DNA of 64,000 nucleotides. Source: Sepioteuthis lessoniana (Eukaryota > Mollusca > Cephalopoda > Myopsida > Loliginidae). Both the position numbers and the translations under genes were made by a program. The notes under the pieces were generated by a model, which saw nothing but the letters and a program-made list of their open reading frames with translations, made no database searches and was not told where the DNA came from. Shown piece by piece: positions 32,285 to 42,960 of this stretch (positions are counted from its first letter, which is position 1; every line of letters starts with the position of its first letter). The stretch covers positions 80,604,154 through 80,668,153 of the forward strand of contig OY757912.1 of assembly GCA_963585895.1 (NCBI GenBank), in the 5' to 3' direction.

Positions 32285-32521
32285 AGTCTATCCATCAGAA
32301 ATAACAATAGTTACGGAGTTTCTGTATGTCAATCTTAAACAGGTACCAAAAACGTATAAGCTGGAGACATGTTTGTTGCATGTATGTATATGGGATATAG
32401 AAGATGGTTTTTGGTTGTGGTGGCTTAGAAAATTCTGAGGTTTAGTGATTGACTTCTTCTTTTCTTATCCCCATTCACTTGTTATCTTCTTTTTGTTTGT
32501 TGAAGCTTCAAAGGAATTAAG

Positions 32522-32690
32522 TTGGTTGGTTTTTTGGGTTTTATGGCATATCAACCTTTGTAGGTTATTTAACGCCAAATTTTGTAATATGCATATGCAT
32601 TCAACCTAAGATTTCTAAACGAATACTTAGTCGGTAGAATTTTTGATCAGCAGGGTTTCATTTGTTTTCACTTGGTTAACCAGTTTCAAT
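32522..32690 (-). other. LINE 3' UTR and shared tail
   Basis: After the ORF2 stop there are about 110 bases of untranslated sequence. They are followed by the terminal block TTGGCGTTAAATAACCTACA, GGTTGATATGCCATAAAACCC and a CCAACCAAC-type simple tail. The same block ends E1, E2 and the SINE at 51848-52066. In established LINE/SINE pairs such a shared 3' end is the recognition site for the LINE reverse transcriptase. Confidence 0.8.
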
Positions 32691-32972
32691 TCATCTTATT
32701 CTTTGGTACAACCCTGTCTCTTTCAAAAAGGACAGAATGTCATTTATTTTGACGTTCTCGAATAGATCGATTAAACTATTCACTCTGAAAAATCGCTTTC
32801 TGATGACAGCGAAAGCTCTACATTCCATAAGAATGTGTCTAACAGTGCAAGTCGTCTGACAGGTTGTGGTTCCTGTTTCAGTGTGAAAGAGTGAGTGAGC
32901 CTTGTATGACCAATGCGCAATCTGGATATAATGATTTGTTCTCTTCATGATTTTCTGAAAGCTGGTTTCCAT
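32691..32972 (-). pseudogene. LINE ORF2 C-terminal zinc-like domain
   Basis: 94 codons with TTCQTTCTVRHILMECRAF, giving C...C...H...C spacing found after RNase H in RNase H-bearing LINEs, and ending FLKETGLYQRIR just before the stop. It is separated from the RNase H part by a short degraded segment. Confidence 0.7.
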
Positions 32973-33034
32973 TCTCCCAAGGTGGGCCGAATTTGGAAGA
33001 GTTTATTGTGGATGTTATTGTTCCATCGTTGTTA

Positions 33035-33516
33035 CTATTTTGTGTGAAGGAATTTACTGATTGTGGGTTTCAAGTCAGTATACAGAATAGAGATAATTTC
33101 AGGACTTAGATCTAAAGCCGATTTGGCTGCTGAGTCAGCTCTTTCATTTCCGCTCACTCCGATGTGGCTTGGGATCCAACACATAATTATTTCTTTATGA
33201 CTAGACATTGAGTCTAGTCTACTCAGCAGTTTAACAATTAATGGGTTCTCCAGCTTTTTATTTCTCAGTGATGTTAATACAGAGAGCGAGTCAAAGAATA
33301 TGATAAATTTGTATGTTTGTCCCAAGAAATGATGTTGAGAGCAAGGTCAATGGCACATACTTCTGCAGTAAAGATGGAGCTTTTAATTGGAAGGGCTTTC
33401 TTGTGAATGGTTTTGAGGACAGCGCCACATGCTGTTTTATTGTTATCCTTGGAACCATCTGTAAATGAATATTGATGGTCAGGATGGTGTAAAAGGATAA
33501 TGGGAAATTTTTCCAA
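33035..33516 (-). pseudogene. LINE ORF2 RNase H domain
   Basis: Two overlapping minus frames (33274-33516 and 33035-33325) form one RNase H domain with a frameshift near 33300. Acidic catalytic positions are visible: SFTDGSKDN, AEVCAIDLAL, FFDSLSVL and GNERADSAAK, plus the WIPSHIGVSG motif. An RNase H after reverse transcriptase separates this element from RTE and places it in the I/Jockey group. Confidence 0.8.
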
Positions 33517-34563
33517 ATAAGTGCTGAGATGTGTTTTAGTCTTGGGGAGTTTGTTTAATTGGAGGATTACTTATGTTTTTTTAATGATCCAAGGTGGTAT
33601 TTGTGGTAGGATGCTTTTATGTACATTTGTAACAAAAATTACGGATTCTTAGAGAGTAGGCTCCATCCGCAGGCTAAATGGTTTGATAGTTTTTTCTTTT
33701 TGTTTATACTGTTGTTTGTATTTACAGTTGAAGATCCAGTTGTAAGCTCGGTAGGACGGGCAGGATTTCAGTTTTATGTAATACTGTCGAGCCAATTTTT
33801 CACATCTAAGTTGTAATGATGCTTTATGGGCTTCGGTGTATAAACTGACTACTGGAGAAGTTCTGAAGGCTCCTAAGACCAATCTTAAGCCTTCGAGGTG
33901 GATTGGGTCGAGCTTTTTAAGGTAGGACTTCCTAGCAGATCGAAAGATAAATATACCATAATTTAACAGGGAACGGACCCTTTATAACTTAAAGAGTGCT
34001 TGACGGGCACCTCCCCTTTTTGTATGGGCGACTACTCGTAGGAGTTGTTGAGCGTAGGTGGTTTTAGTTTTTAAATATCTTATGTGGGAGATGAATGATA
34101 ATTTCCAGTCGAAAATAACCCCTAGGAACTTATACTCGTTAACGACAGGTATTTCTGTGTCTTCTAGTTTTATGGGTGGATCATTAGGCTTTCTTCTCAA
34201 TTGACAAAAAGGCACACATCTCGTTTTGCTTTTGGATATCTTAAATCCGTTTGTGTTTGCCCAATGTGTTATTTTATTGATGCATTGTTGCAGTTGACGC
34301 TCTGCAGTTCTCATATATTTTGATCTGGAAGTGATACAGAAGTCGTCAACGTAAACATCAATTCCAGGAGTAAGACACTTTGTAATACTGTTAACTTTTA
34401 TATCAAACAGTGTCACTGATAGAATACTCCTTTGAGGGACTCCCTCCTCCTATTTGTAGAGATTAGAAAACGCTGATCCGATTCGGACTCGGAACTGCTG
34501 ATCTGAGAGAAAACTCTCTTTGAAGTTCGGTAATCTTCCTCGCAGTCCAAGGCTATGGAGATC

Positions 34564-35349
34564 TTTAGTGGTTATCCTATTTACCAACCCCTCCACTCGG
34601 GCAGGATATGACACAAAGTCAATTTTTAAGCGGAGTTTAACAGGTTTGAATTCAGAGTTTTCCTTCTCCTAGACTAGTTGCCTCACCAAGGCTGAAGAAC
34701 CTAGTCTGCCCTACTATTTACCCATAGCTGGAGGGAGAATTATTGGATTCATACCTTTCCCAAGGGTATTAGCACTTTGTGAAATACAATCAGTCTCGTC
34801 CAGGATTTGAACTCATGTCCATTCCCTACGACGATAACCATTACACCACGGGCACCTTAGTGGTTATGGTTAGTTTCCATATCACTATAAGTTAATTTAA
34901 AATAAATAACGAAACTTCTTTGAAACACAACGACGAAAGGTTTATTCTTATAGCAGAAGTAAGCTTGAGTCAGAGTGAGAAAAGGTTCTTTTTGGTGTCG
35001 CATGTTGTACGTTAGTTCTTGAGTTTGTAGAAGGTATGTCATTGTAGCAGGTAGCTCGTGTGGCAGGCCGCAGGGTTGGTTCGTTTGTGTAGCTGGTAGA
35101 AAGTAGCCGCATATCTTCAATGAAGATCTTTCATGCTGAAATGTCCGTAGGAGAGGACGAGAGAGAGGTCTTTATTCGCAGCAGGCCGGGTGCTCTCTGA
35201 CTGTATCGACTTCAAAAAAGGGCTAGAAGAAAAAGTTCTCGAGGGGTAGATGGAATCAATGCACTCTGTCCATTGATTGGTCAGTGTATGGCCGAGTCGC
35301 TTGGTGGGGGCATTGATTCGCGAGAGAAAATAGATCTGTGACTGCTAAA
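34564..35349 (-). repeat. Solo LTR, family T, copy 2, carrying a SINE
   Basis: Flanked by a perfect 4-bp duplication GATC (34560-34563 and 35350-35353). On the minus strand it begins TTTAGCAGTCACAG and ends AACCACTAAA, and includes CGCGAATCAATGCCCC, a CATTGATT repeat and an ATAAACC signal before TTGTGTTTCAAAGAAGTT. A SINE (34576-34856) was inserted near its 3' end later. Confidence 0.8.
34576..34856 (-). repeat. tRNA-derived SINE C
   Basis: The minus-strand head GCCCGTGGTGTAATGGTTAT resembles a valine-tRNA A-box region, followed by a B box (GAGTTCAAATCC). The body (ACCCTTGGGAAAGGTATGAA, CCTCCAGCTATGGGTAAATA) and the tail (TTGACTTTGTGTCATATCC, GAGTGGAGGGGTTGGTAAAT) match other C copies. An 11-bp target duplication TTAGTGGTTAT (34565-34575 and 34857-34867) flanks it. 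Confidence 0.85.
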
Positions 35350-35612
35350 GATCTTTCATTATTCCGAACTTCCAAGTGGTCTCATAAGCCTTCTCTAGAT
35401 CTAAGAAGACTGCTATGAAATGTTGTTTCTGGATATTAGCCTCTCTTATGGAGGTTTCCAATTTGACTACATGATCCACTGTTGATCGCCGTTTTCGGAA
35501 GCCACATTGAGAGTTGGTAATAAGTTTATTGGATTCAAGATACTAGACCAGTCTTTCGTTTACCATGCGCTCCATTTTTTCCACAGGCAACTTGTTAGTG
35601 CTATTGGGCGGT

Positions 35613-36044
35613 TTTACAGCAGCAACTGGGGCCAAAAATCATAGACCCGAGTCTCGTACTGATAAAGTTGTATATCTTTATTTGCGTACGTGTTCAGCGT
35701 AAAACGCATACGTTCTCCAACTATACATTCTCCAACTTGAAAACTGAAACAAAGCAAATGCACTCGTAAATGTTCCAAAAGGAAACACACCACGAAAGTG
35801 ATGATTTAAATAGAATCAATTCATCAAGAGAATTCACGTGCTTACCTCTTTTGGCCTTGCTCGTGACCCACAAAGAAAAACGTTAGTCTCGCATGCCGAT
35901 CAATTTGAAAAAGACCGAATTCGCGCCAGCCGGTGTTCAGACCGGAAGTTCCTCTCGCACCTTCTACCCGGAAGCGACCGGTGCGGGAGGCAAAGTTCAA
36001 TCTAAAAAACTATACCGGTTGAAACGCAAACTCTTACATTTACA
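35613..36044 (-). repeat. Solo LTR, another family
   Basis: It sits in the LINE RT, flanked by the 6-base repeat GGCGGT (35607-35612 and 36045-36050). On the minus strand it begins TGTAAATGTAAGAG, has CTATTTAAATC as a possible TATA region, an AATAAAGAT signal and ends TTGCTGCTGTAAA about 80 bases later. One 4-6 bp duplication and a single poly(A) signal point to a solo LTR. No second copy is in the window. Confidence 0.65.
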
Positions 36045-36343
36045 GGCGGTAACTTGTTGGATTTGAGTTGTCTTTCCCAGGCTTAGATATAGGAATGATT
36101 GTTGTTATTTTCCTTAATTCTGGGAATGTTCCATTTATCCAGATATCATTGAATATTTTCAGAAGGTAATTGAACGAATTCTTTGTAAAGTGTTTTAGAA
36201 ATTCATAATGAATTTCATCTGGGCCGACTGCTGTATTATGTAATGTTTGTATAGCTTCATTAAGCTCTGCTGACGTAAATGGTAGGTTATATTTTTCTGA
36301 ATTATTTGTTTTTAAAATTGAGGCTTTGTTTCTCTGATTTGTT

Positions 36344-37441
36344 TTATAAGAAATAAATTGTGGATTGGAATTTTTGAGAGAAGAATTTTCTGAAAATATC
36401 TCGGCTAGTACTTCTGCTATGTCTTTTCTTGTAGTTGCTTCTGATTGTTCTTCGTGAGGTGTTTGAGGGTGGTTGATTGGGATTTTCCGGAGATTTTCCT
36501 AATCCTCCTCCAAATTGTGTTGGCTTTGGTAGAGGAGCCCAGTTGGTTGACATAGTTTTGCCAACTTTTTTTCTTGGCTTCCTTAATGAGTTTTCGTGTT
36601 TTTGTCCAGAGGAGTTTGAAGTCGTTGAGATTAGTAATGGTGGGTTGCTTATTGAATTTACGTAAGGCAGCCTTACGTAGGCGGATAGCTTTTCTGCAGT
36701 CATTGTTGAACCAGGGAGTGTCGTGTTAATTCAAGGTTGAGATTTTTGTTATAGATTCGTTTGCTATTGATATTAATGTTTCCGTACAAAAATTTTGTTT
36801 GGTCTGTGGTGTTAGGGTCTTGGAAGACTTTTTGTTCGCAAAGGGTTTCAAAGACTTCTCAGTTTGCCTTGTTTAGTTTCCAATGAGGGTGTCTTTCATC
36901 GTGGAGACGTTGTAGGATTTCAAGTAGGATGAGGAAGTGGTCGCTACCACAGAGATCATCATGAACTTTCCACCCGTAGTCCATATAGCTTACGGGATCG
37001 CATAAAGTGAAGTCAATGATTGAGTAAGAACCTGTGAATGAGCAATTGGTAGGGTTTTGGTATTTGCTGGAGTAATTTATTCATTTTGGTGTCACTGATG
37101 GTGTCGTGTGGAGGAATGTAGATGGAGCAGATGTGTAATGGTTTATGTAGTATTGCTTTAACAACGATCGCTTGGAGGTCGGTGTCTACATGAATTTGGC
37201 TTTGAGGTATGTCTTTCCTAACAAGGATTGAGACAACTTCAGAGGCTCTGTTTCTGCCTTTGTTAAAATGGTTATGAGGATGATATTGTTTAAATTTAAT
37301 GGAGCTAGATTCTTTTGGGAAGGTTTCTTGGAGGCAAGCTATTTTGGGGTCGTGATTAGTCAAAAGTTATTGAAGTTCCTCGTAATTGGCCCGGATTCCT
37401 TTGCAATTTCACTGTAATATTGTATTATTTTGTAATTTCAT
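36344..37441 (-). pseudogene. LINE ORF2 endonuclease and linker
   Basis: The probable ORF2 start is ATG at 37439-37441 (MKLQNNTILQ), followed by GIRANYEELQ and LLTNHDPKIACLQET, the usual APE endonuclease start. The frame 37013-37363 includes CSIYIPPHDT. The linker before RT is 36344-36703 (LRKAALRKFNKQ near 36650, TIWRRIRKISGKS near 36490). At least two stops and frameshifts lie between them (36703-37013), where endonuclease motifs such as the histidine near the end are not clear. Confidence 0.75.
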
Positions 37442-37662
37442 TGTTTAATGTTGAAGTTAATTATGTTGAATTGGAGTTATTGTTTTTTTTTCGATTTATT
37501 TTTAGTGATCGGCTCATTCGTTCCCATTTTTTCTATCAAGCTAAACCTATTTTTGGTGTCAATCTTCCATGTTTCTGTAGGTTGGCTTGGTAGGTTTGAC
37601 AACTTTAAACGTTTCCGTGAAGATGATGTTGGAGTATGGTCTCTTTTAGATTGTGGTGAATG

Positions 37663-38609
37663 TGTTGCGGAGCCGATAAGCACGTCGACCCCGCAAATGA
37701 ACCGACAGGGAAACCGTGGCTAAGGTTTGCCAGGCCTTAGCACATGCGAAGTTGAGCGAGCGAATCGGTGAAGCTAGGGCTTGTCGTGCTCCTAGCTGTG
37801 CGGACATATCGGAGACGGTAGCTATGGCTTTGCCGTGCCAAAGCTATGCGGACGTATCGGAGACGGTAACTAGGCTTTTCCGTGCCAAAGCTCCGTGGTA
37901 TCGAGCGAACAGGCCCGGAGGCCGTGGCTAAGATTGGCAGTATCTTAGCTCTGCGCAGATAGGGAAGCGATAGCTAAAGGTTAACACGTGCCTTTAGCGC
38001 TGCGCAGCCAAACAGACAACAGAACCAACCGAATGGTTAAGACCGGATGGTCTTAGAGTCCTCTTCGTGTTTGCCTCCGGGCTGTCTGCTTCGACGAGTC
38101 TGTAAGGACCGCCAGAGATTCTCCAACCCGCAGGAGGCCTCTAGTCGTCCTTAAAAGGACCTTTTTTGCATATCTAGTTGATGGAAAGGCGAATGTGACC
38201 ACGAAAAGTACGACTCAGCCTTAGCGTGCCTCGCTTTGAGAGTGGGCTCCTGAGAACTTCGCAGAACGAACTCTAATGTTTGACCTCGGTGCTTGTTTAT
38301 ATGAAGGGCACGCTACGCCACTCTGCTCGGCTACGTAAATAGAAAGTTCTTCTATATAAAAAATGGGCCAAGAAATAAAGTCCTTCTTTAGCCTGATAAA
38401 GGCTACCGAAGATAATTCATTCCATTTTAATAGAGTTACTTTTGGCAGATGTGTTCTGTAAATGTTATAAAAGGAAGTTTATTGCCTTTTCGTAGCTGTG
38501 ACCGCAGGTCAGGGTCGTGAAAGGCTTCGTCATTTCCGGTCGTAGCCGGATGTTGTGTTTGTAGGGGTGAGTAATCCGATCTGTTTATATTTGAGAACGG
38601 GTCACGACA
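37663..38609 (-). mobile_element. Hairpin-rich LTR-like element, family S, copy 3 (0.95 kb)
   Basis: Minus-strand copy with perfect 4-bp duplication AATG (37659-37662 and 38610-38613). On the minus strand it begins TGTCGTGACCCGTTC and ends GGCTCCGCAACA. It retains the hairpin segment and the TTTGGCACGGCAAAGCC-type stems but lacks modules A/B and most of the right-hand arrays and AATAAA region, so it is the shortest form. Confidence 0.75.
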
Positions 38610-38852
38610 AATGTTTTGCCTTATTTGGTTCGGGGTTTGATGTTTGATTTTTCCCGAGGTTGTCAATTTTAGAAGTAAGAAGACAGATTAGCGATCTTTG
38701 CAACTTTTGCTTTTTGCAGGGGGAGTGGTTTGTGTCTGCGCTCTAGTTTTGCATTTATTTCAGTGGAGAATTTTCCTTTGTCCGCAGGATTACTTTGTAT
38801 CGTTGGTGTTTCTGAAGTTGTGGTTGTATCATTCTTGTAAAGTTTAAGCGAG

Positions 38853-40799
38853 TGTTGCAACCAGTTCACAAACATATACAGATCGGATTACTCACACTCC
38901 CTATAAAAATTACATCCGGGTACGGCCGGAAATGACGAAGCCTTTTTCGACCCTGACCTGCCGTTACAGCTAAGAAAAGGGAATAAATTTCATCTAACAA
39001 CATGTACAGAACACTTCTGCCAAAAATAACTCTATAAAAATGGAATGAATTATCTTCGGTAGCCTATATCAGGCTAAAGAAGGACTTTATTTCTACGCCC
39101 ATTTTTTATAGAAGAAATTTCTATTTACGTGGCCCGGCAGAGTGACGTTGCGTTCCCTTAATATCAACAAGCCTTTTTTCCACCTTCGACGGCGCGCTCT
39201 TGGCGTTTATCCTGGGTAGCGTTCTTTTGTGTCCTGTGGTGGGGCGCTCTCGACCGGCTGTGGTTGCGTGCTGCATGGTTCGGTCGGGTGTGTTCCACCA
39301 CTGGATACATCACCTCTGGCCTCAGGGGGCCTTCCCCCCAGGCTTTAACCCTCTTTGGAGGGGTTGGGTTTATCGCCCGGCGCCTGAGGCGCCCCGAAAA
39401 GGGGAATGCCGACGGGGTCCGAGGCATTTTTGGAACTGCCTATCGCGTTGGGCTACGGCCCTGCGACAGGACCCACCTTAAACACGGCCTTGTGCCATAT
39501 TCGTACGTTGGTGGGACGTAGGATAAATACAGCGCGCTCTTGGCGAGCGCCCCAGGGCCTGTTCTGGACTTCGGTCCGGAGCGTGGCCCTGGAAAAGGAA
39601 CAATGGCAGACTTGGGGCCTTTAATTAGGCACCTAGTTTCGACTAGGCTACCTTCGGGTGGGCGAGCTGCATTTTTGTCTCCTTTGTCCCTCTTGGACGG
39701 CACTAGACCATGCGTCTAGTTTAAGCCGCAAACTGGCATACGTGCCCGGACCCACATTTGGGTTCGTGAAACTGCTTGCCTCATCAGGCTCACATTGCAC
39801 TAAGTGAGCCGATGAGCAGCACAGACAAGCAGGGTTCGAGTCTCGATTCGTTCCCGACCTCCCCTCCCCTTTATCCCCACTTTAATCGGCCTTCGGGCTT
39901 TTGACCTTGTGTCAAGTCGTGTCTGGTGGGAGGCAGCGACAAATACTCGGCGCGCTTTTCTCAGCGAAGGTCATTCAAGGCTGAATCCTACATCTCGTGG
40001 TTGCATTCGCCTTACCACTCAGGCTGAGTCTCATTTCTCATGGTAGCATTCGCCTGTCCACCACTTAGGTATGCAAAAAGGTCCTTTTAAGGACTACTAG
40101 AGGTACTAGAGGTCCCCTTCTGCGCGCTGGGGTATCTCTGACGGTCCTTACAGACTCGTCGAAGCAGACGACCGGGCGGCACACACGAAGAGGACTCTAA
40201 GACCATCCAGTCTTAACTATTCGGTCGGTTCCGTTGTCCGTTCGACCGCTTAGCTGCGCAACGATAAAGCCCGAGTTAGTTTTAGCAGTCGGTTCCCTCG
40301 TCCGTTTGCACGGCTGCACAGCGCTAAATCCCAAGCTAGCTTTAGCAGTCGGTTTTCCTCGTCCGTTTGCACAGCTGCGCAGCGCTAAAGTACGGATTCG
40401 CTTTAGCTGCCGATTCACTCGTCCGTTCGAGTGCCTTAGCACAGCAAAAGCACGACCAATTTGGCACATACCAACCTCGACGTCGACCAGCATCAGCTAC
40501 CCGCAACGTTCATCCGGCCGCTCAACTCCACGACTCGACCAACATCAGATACCTGCAACGATTGTCTAGCTGCTTCTCTTCGTCCTCAACCATACCAGCT
40601 ACCGACACCAACCAACTAATCAAAGACATAACTACCACGAACTTTACCACGAACTTCACGCCATTGTAAAAACGACAATAAATTGTCACCTTTGTTATAA
40701 TTGTTACATCGCCTTCGTTTCCTTCATTATCTTTTGGCTGTCATTACTCACACGCTTAACCTTATTTGCGGGATCGACATGCTTATCGGCTCCGCAACA
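38853..40799 (+). mobile_element. Hairpin-rich LTR-like element, family S, copy 4 (1.9 kb)
   Basis: Plus-strand copy with perfect 4-bp duplication CGAG (38849-38852 and 40800-40803). It begins TGTTGCAACCAGTTCAC and ends CGGCTCCGCAACA, with AATAAATTGTC at about 40676. Modules B and A' (39180-39960) sit at the same relative place as the module array in copy 1, joined by GGCGCGCTCTTGGCG and CAGCGCGCTCTTGGCGAGC. It lies in LINE ORF1. Confidence 0.8.
39180..39960 (+). repeat. Module B plus module A' inside family S copy 4
   Basis: Module B (about 39200-39535) is nearly identical to 13345-13660, with a small GAGGCGC insertion. Module A' (about 39536-39955) differs from module A in its first third (GCCCCAGGGCCTGTTC...GGCCCTGG hairpin, TTTCGACTAGG) and then matches it closely, including GGTTCGAGTCTC. 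It ends GACAAATA before GGCGCGC. Reading frames through it (for example 39200-39481) reproduce those of module B in copy 1 and are not genes. Confidence 0.75.
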
Positions 40800-41651
40800 C
40801 GAGGCTTTCATATCACTAATAAAGCTTACCCAGTCACCCGGATCCAGCTGAATTAATGTTTTGACAAATTCTTCATGTTTATCATGTTGATTTTTTCCCT
40901 GTTGGACTGCTTGGGAATAGGTAGTAGTGTTAGACTCTACTACCATATTCCGTGTTTCATAATAAGGAATATTATCTTAGTATTTTATTGAGAGAATTTC
41001 CTTTTCTCTTCTCCAGATTTCCCAGGATCTTGCGTAGACTGGATGGTCTCCACCACAGTTAGCACATTTATTGGGAAATTCACATTCATTCATGTGATGG
41101 TCAGGATCTTTTTGACCACATTTCCCACACACTTCTCTTCCGCTACAAGCGTCTTCATGATGTCTGTATTTAGGACATTTATAACATCTCAAAGGATAAG
41201 GTACAAATTGCTCGACCCTCTCCATGGTATAGCCTACTTTATTTTTTGCTGGAAGTTTTGATGTGTTAAATGTCATAACGTAAGTGTTTGTTTCTATCGT
41301 TTTACCTTCTTTTTTTTTTAATTGAAATCCGTCTTTCTTAATTTCTTCTATTGTGCATAGATACAATTCTTTTCTTCTCACAACCCCCTTACTTACGTTC
41401 TGGGATTTGTGAGGGTATGTTTTTACCGGAATGTTGTGGAACGTAGTTATTTTCAGTAAAAAAAAAAAAAATCTGTATGTTTCTTCTTTCCACTTCGACG
41501 AGTAGTGTTCCATTTTTCAATTTTTTTTTTACAGATATAGGTGTTAAATTGCCTAATATCACCTTCTCTATTATAAAGGGAGATAAATTAATGATTGGTA
41601 AGCCGCTTGATTCTATAATTATAAATCTTGGGAAAGTTCATTCCGCTTCAT

Positions 41652-41933
41652 CATATTTACCCAACCCCTCCGCTCGGGCTGGATATGACACAAGGTCAAT
41701 TTTTTAAGCGGAGTTTAACAGGTTTGAATTCAGAGTTTTCCTTCTCCTAGACTAGTTGCCTCACCAAGGCTGAAGAACCTAGTCTGCCCTACTATTTACC
41801 CATAGCTGGAGGGAGAATAATTGGATTCATACCTTTCCCAAGGGTATTAGCGCTATGTGAAATACAATCAGTCTCGTCCAGGGTTTGAACTCGTGTCGAC
41901 GATAACCATTACACCACGGGCACTTCCTAATTG
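41652..41933 (-). repeat. tRNA-derived SINE C in LINE ORF1
   Basis: The same family as 34576-34856. The minus-strand head GCCCGTGGTGTAATGGTTAT is followed by GAGTTCAAACCC, and the tail ends CGAGCGGAGGGGTTGGGTAA. A perfect 12-bp target duplication ATTCCGCTTCAT (41640-41651 and 41934-41945) flanks it. Confidence 0.88.
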
Positions 41934-42045
41934 ATTCCGCTTCATTATCTGAAGAAGAATCAGATTCGACATAATTACGTTTGAATTTTTTATTTGTACG
42001 GGAAACTATGAGTGTTTTATGTTTTTCGCTGGTCCTATGCTCCAT

Positions 42046-42574
42046 CACCCACCACAGAGTCCAACTTATGTTGGGAATAAACCAGGGGGGACCCATTCGC
42101 CTTGGCTGAGACGAGGATACAATACCAGTATACTCATGCAAAGAGTATGATTCTGAGCCTCGGCCAAATTCTGCTTTTAATTACACAACAATCTAACAGT
42201 GGTCAAAAGCCATATCTTCCAGCACAGTCCCAGCCTTCCAGCATTTATGTAATAAAGGGTTGGGAATAGCTCCGCTAAAGTAGATCGAATAGTTTCACAA
42301 GAGCAGATACAATCGGGAGGAAAACAAACATATGTGCTAGGGCATGTCGGGACCAGCCGATTGATCGGATCAGGCCTATCCGACCGCCCGTCAGACCAAG
42401 TAAGGGCCAAAGTGGTGTGTTGCAAGCCATTGACCACTCTGTCACCGGATCAATGCCTGCTCAACCTCCAGGGTTCCGTCGCCACCCACGGCCAACAGGT
42501 GACCTCATTGTGGGGTCTTACCCTTCTGCAGAGGTGCAGTCGGCGTATTCTACAGCCCCAGCCGACAGGGCGGA
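42046..42574 (-). other. LINE 5' UTR and head
   Basis: The first ~85 bases on the minus strand (CCGCCCTGTCGGCTGGGGCT, ACTGCACCTCTGCAGAAGGG, TAAGACCCCACAATGAGG) are shared with the heads of E1 and E2. The remaining ~440 bases up to the ORF1 start are not found in E elements and may hold an internal promoter, as in related LINEs. Confidence 0.7.
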
Positions 42575-42769
42575 AAAGGAATTAAGGACGGAAAGGAAAT
42601 AGACAGGGATACTTTTAGACTCAATTTTTATTCTACAGGCCAACAACTATTTCGTGGAGGGTATAGGAAATGATACAATTTCCTCGTCAAAGAAAGTTCT
42701 AGTAAAACCGGATCAATTTTAGCACAATTGTAAACCTAAAAAACTCCTGAGCACGTTTTCAAGAAGGGA

Positions 42770-42960
42770 TTGATTTATCGCCTGGCACCCGAAGCGCACC
42801 TTTTTAGGGGAGTGCTGACGGGGCCCAAATCATTTTTGGAGCCACCGAGCGTGTGTGGGCTATGGCTTTGCGCCTGGTATCCACAATGAAATAGGCCTTG
42901 AGCTGTATTCGTCCGTACTTTGGGCGCTCGACAAATAACCAGTTGACATAGCGTTTTACC
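42770..42960 (+). repeat. Truncated module B relative
   Basis: Contains TTTATCGCCTGGCACC, GGGGAGTGCTGACGGGGCCC, ATTTTTGGAGC and GGGCTATGGC, and ends CTCGACAAATAA. It is a free-standing 3' half of the module B family (the 'Bf' form). Confidence 0.65.

Larger units (their letters stand above)
33982..36060 (-). pseudogene. LINE ORF2 reverse transcriptase, interrupted
   Basis: The palm with the catalytic box VYVDDF is in frame 33982-34416, followed by NGFKISKSKTRCVPF and NEYKFLGVIFD. Upstream, about 34440-34560 reads LPNFKESFLSDQQFRVRIGS. About 35355-35610 carries SQCGFRKRRSTVDH and FLDLEKAYE, the finger and first palm motifs, and TSYRP lies near 36055. Two solo LTR insertions split it (34564-35349 and 35613-36044). 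Confidence 0.8.
37477..42045 (-). pseudogene. LINE ORF1 (RNA-binding, CCHC knuckles), interrupted
   Basis: The likely start is the ATG at 42043-42045 (MEHRTSEKHKTLIVS). After the SINE at 41652-41933 the reading continues with PRFIIIESSGLPIINLSPF and GVVRRKELYLCTIEEI. Three zinc knuckles follow in 40977-41220: CYKCPKYRHHEDAC (CX2CX4HX4C), CGKCGQKDPDHHMNEC, and CANCGGDHPVYARS, the last without its final cysteine. Pieces at 40801-40946, 38610-38852 and 37477-37662 continue the C-terminus to the stop near 37477, split by two family S insertions. Frameshifts occur near 41500-41550. Confidence 0.75.
32522..42574 (-). mobile_element. I/Jockey-group LINE, both ends present, with nested insertions
   Basis: A perfect 12-bp target duplication AAAGGAATTAAG (32510-32521 and 42575-42586) bounds a minus-strand LINE. 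The order from the 5' end is an untranslated region with a GTCGGCTGGGGCTG head, ORF1 with CCHC knuckles, ORF2 (endonuclease, reverse transcriptase, RNase H, C-terminal CCHC/H motif), and a 3' end GGCGTTAAATAACCTAC...CATAAAACCC. Later insertions: 41652-41933 (SINE), 38853-40799 and 37663-38609 (family S), 35613-36044 and 34564-35349 (solo LTRs; the latter holds a SINE). Subtracting them and their duplications leaves about 5.6 kb. Several frameshifts and stops show it is inactive. Confidence 0.88.
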
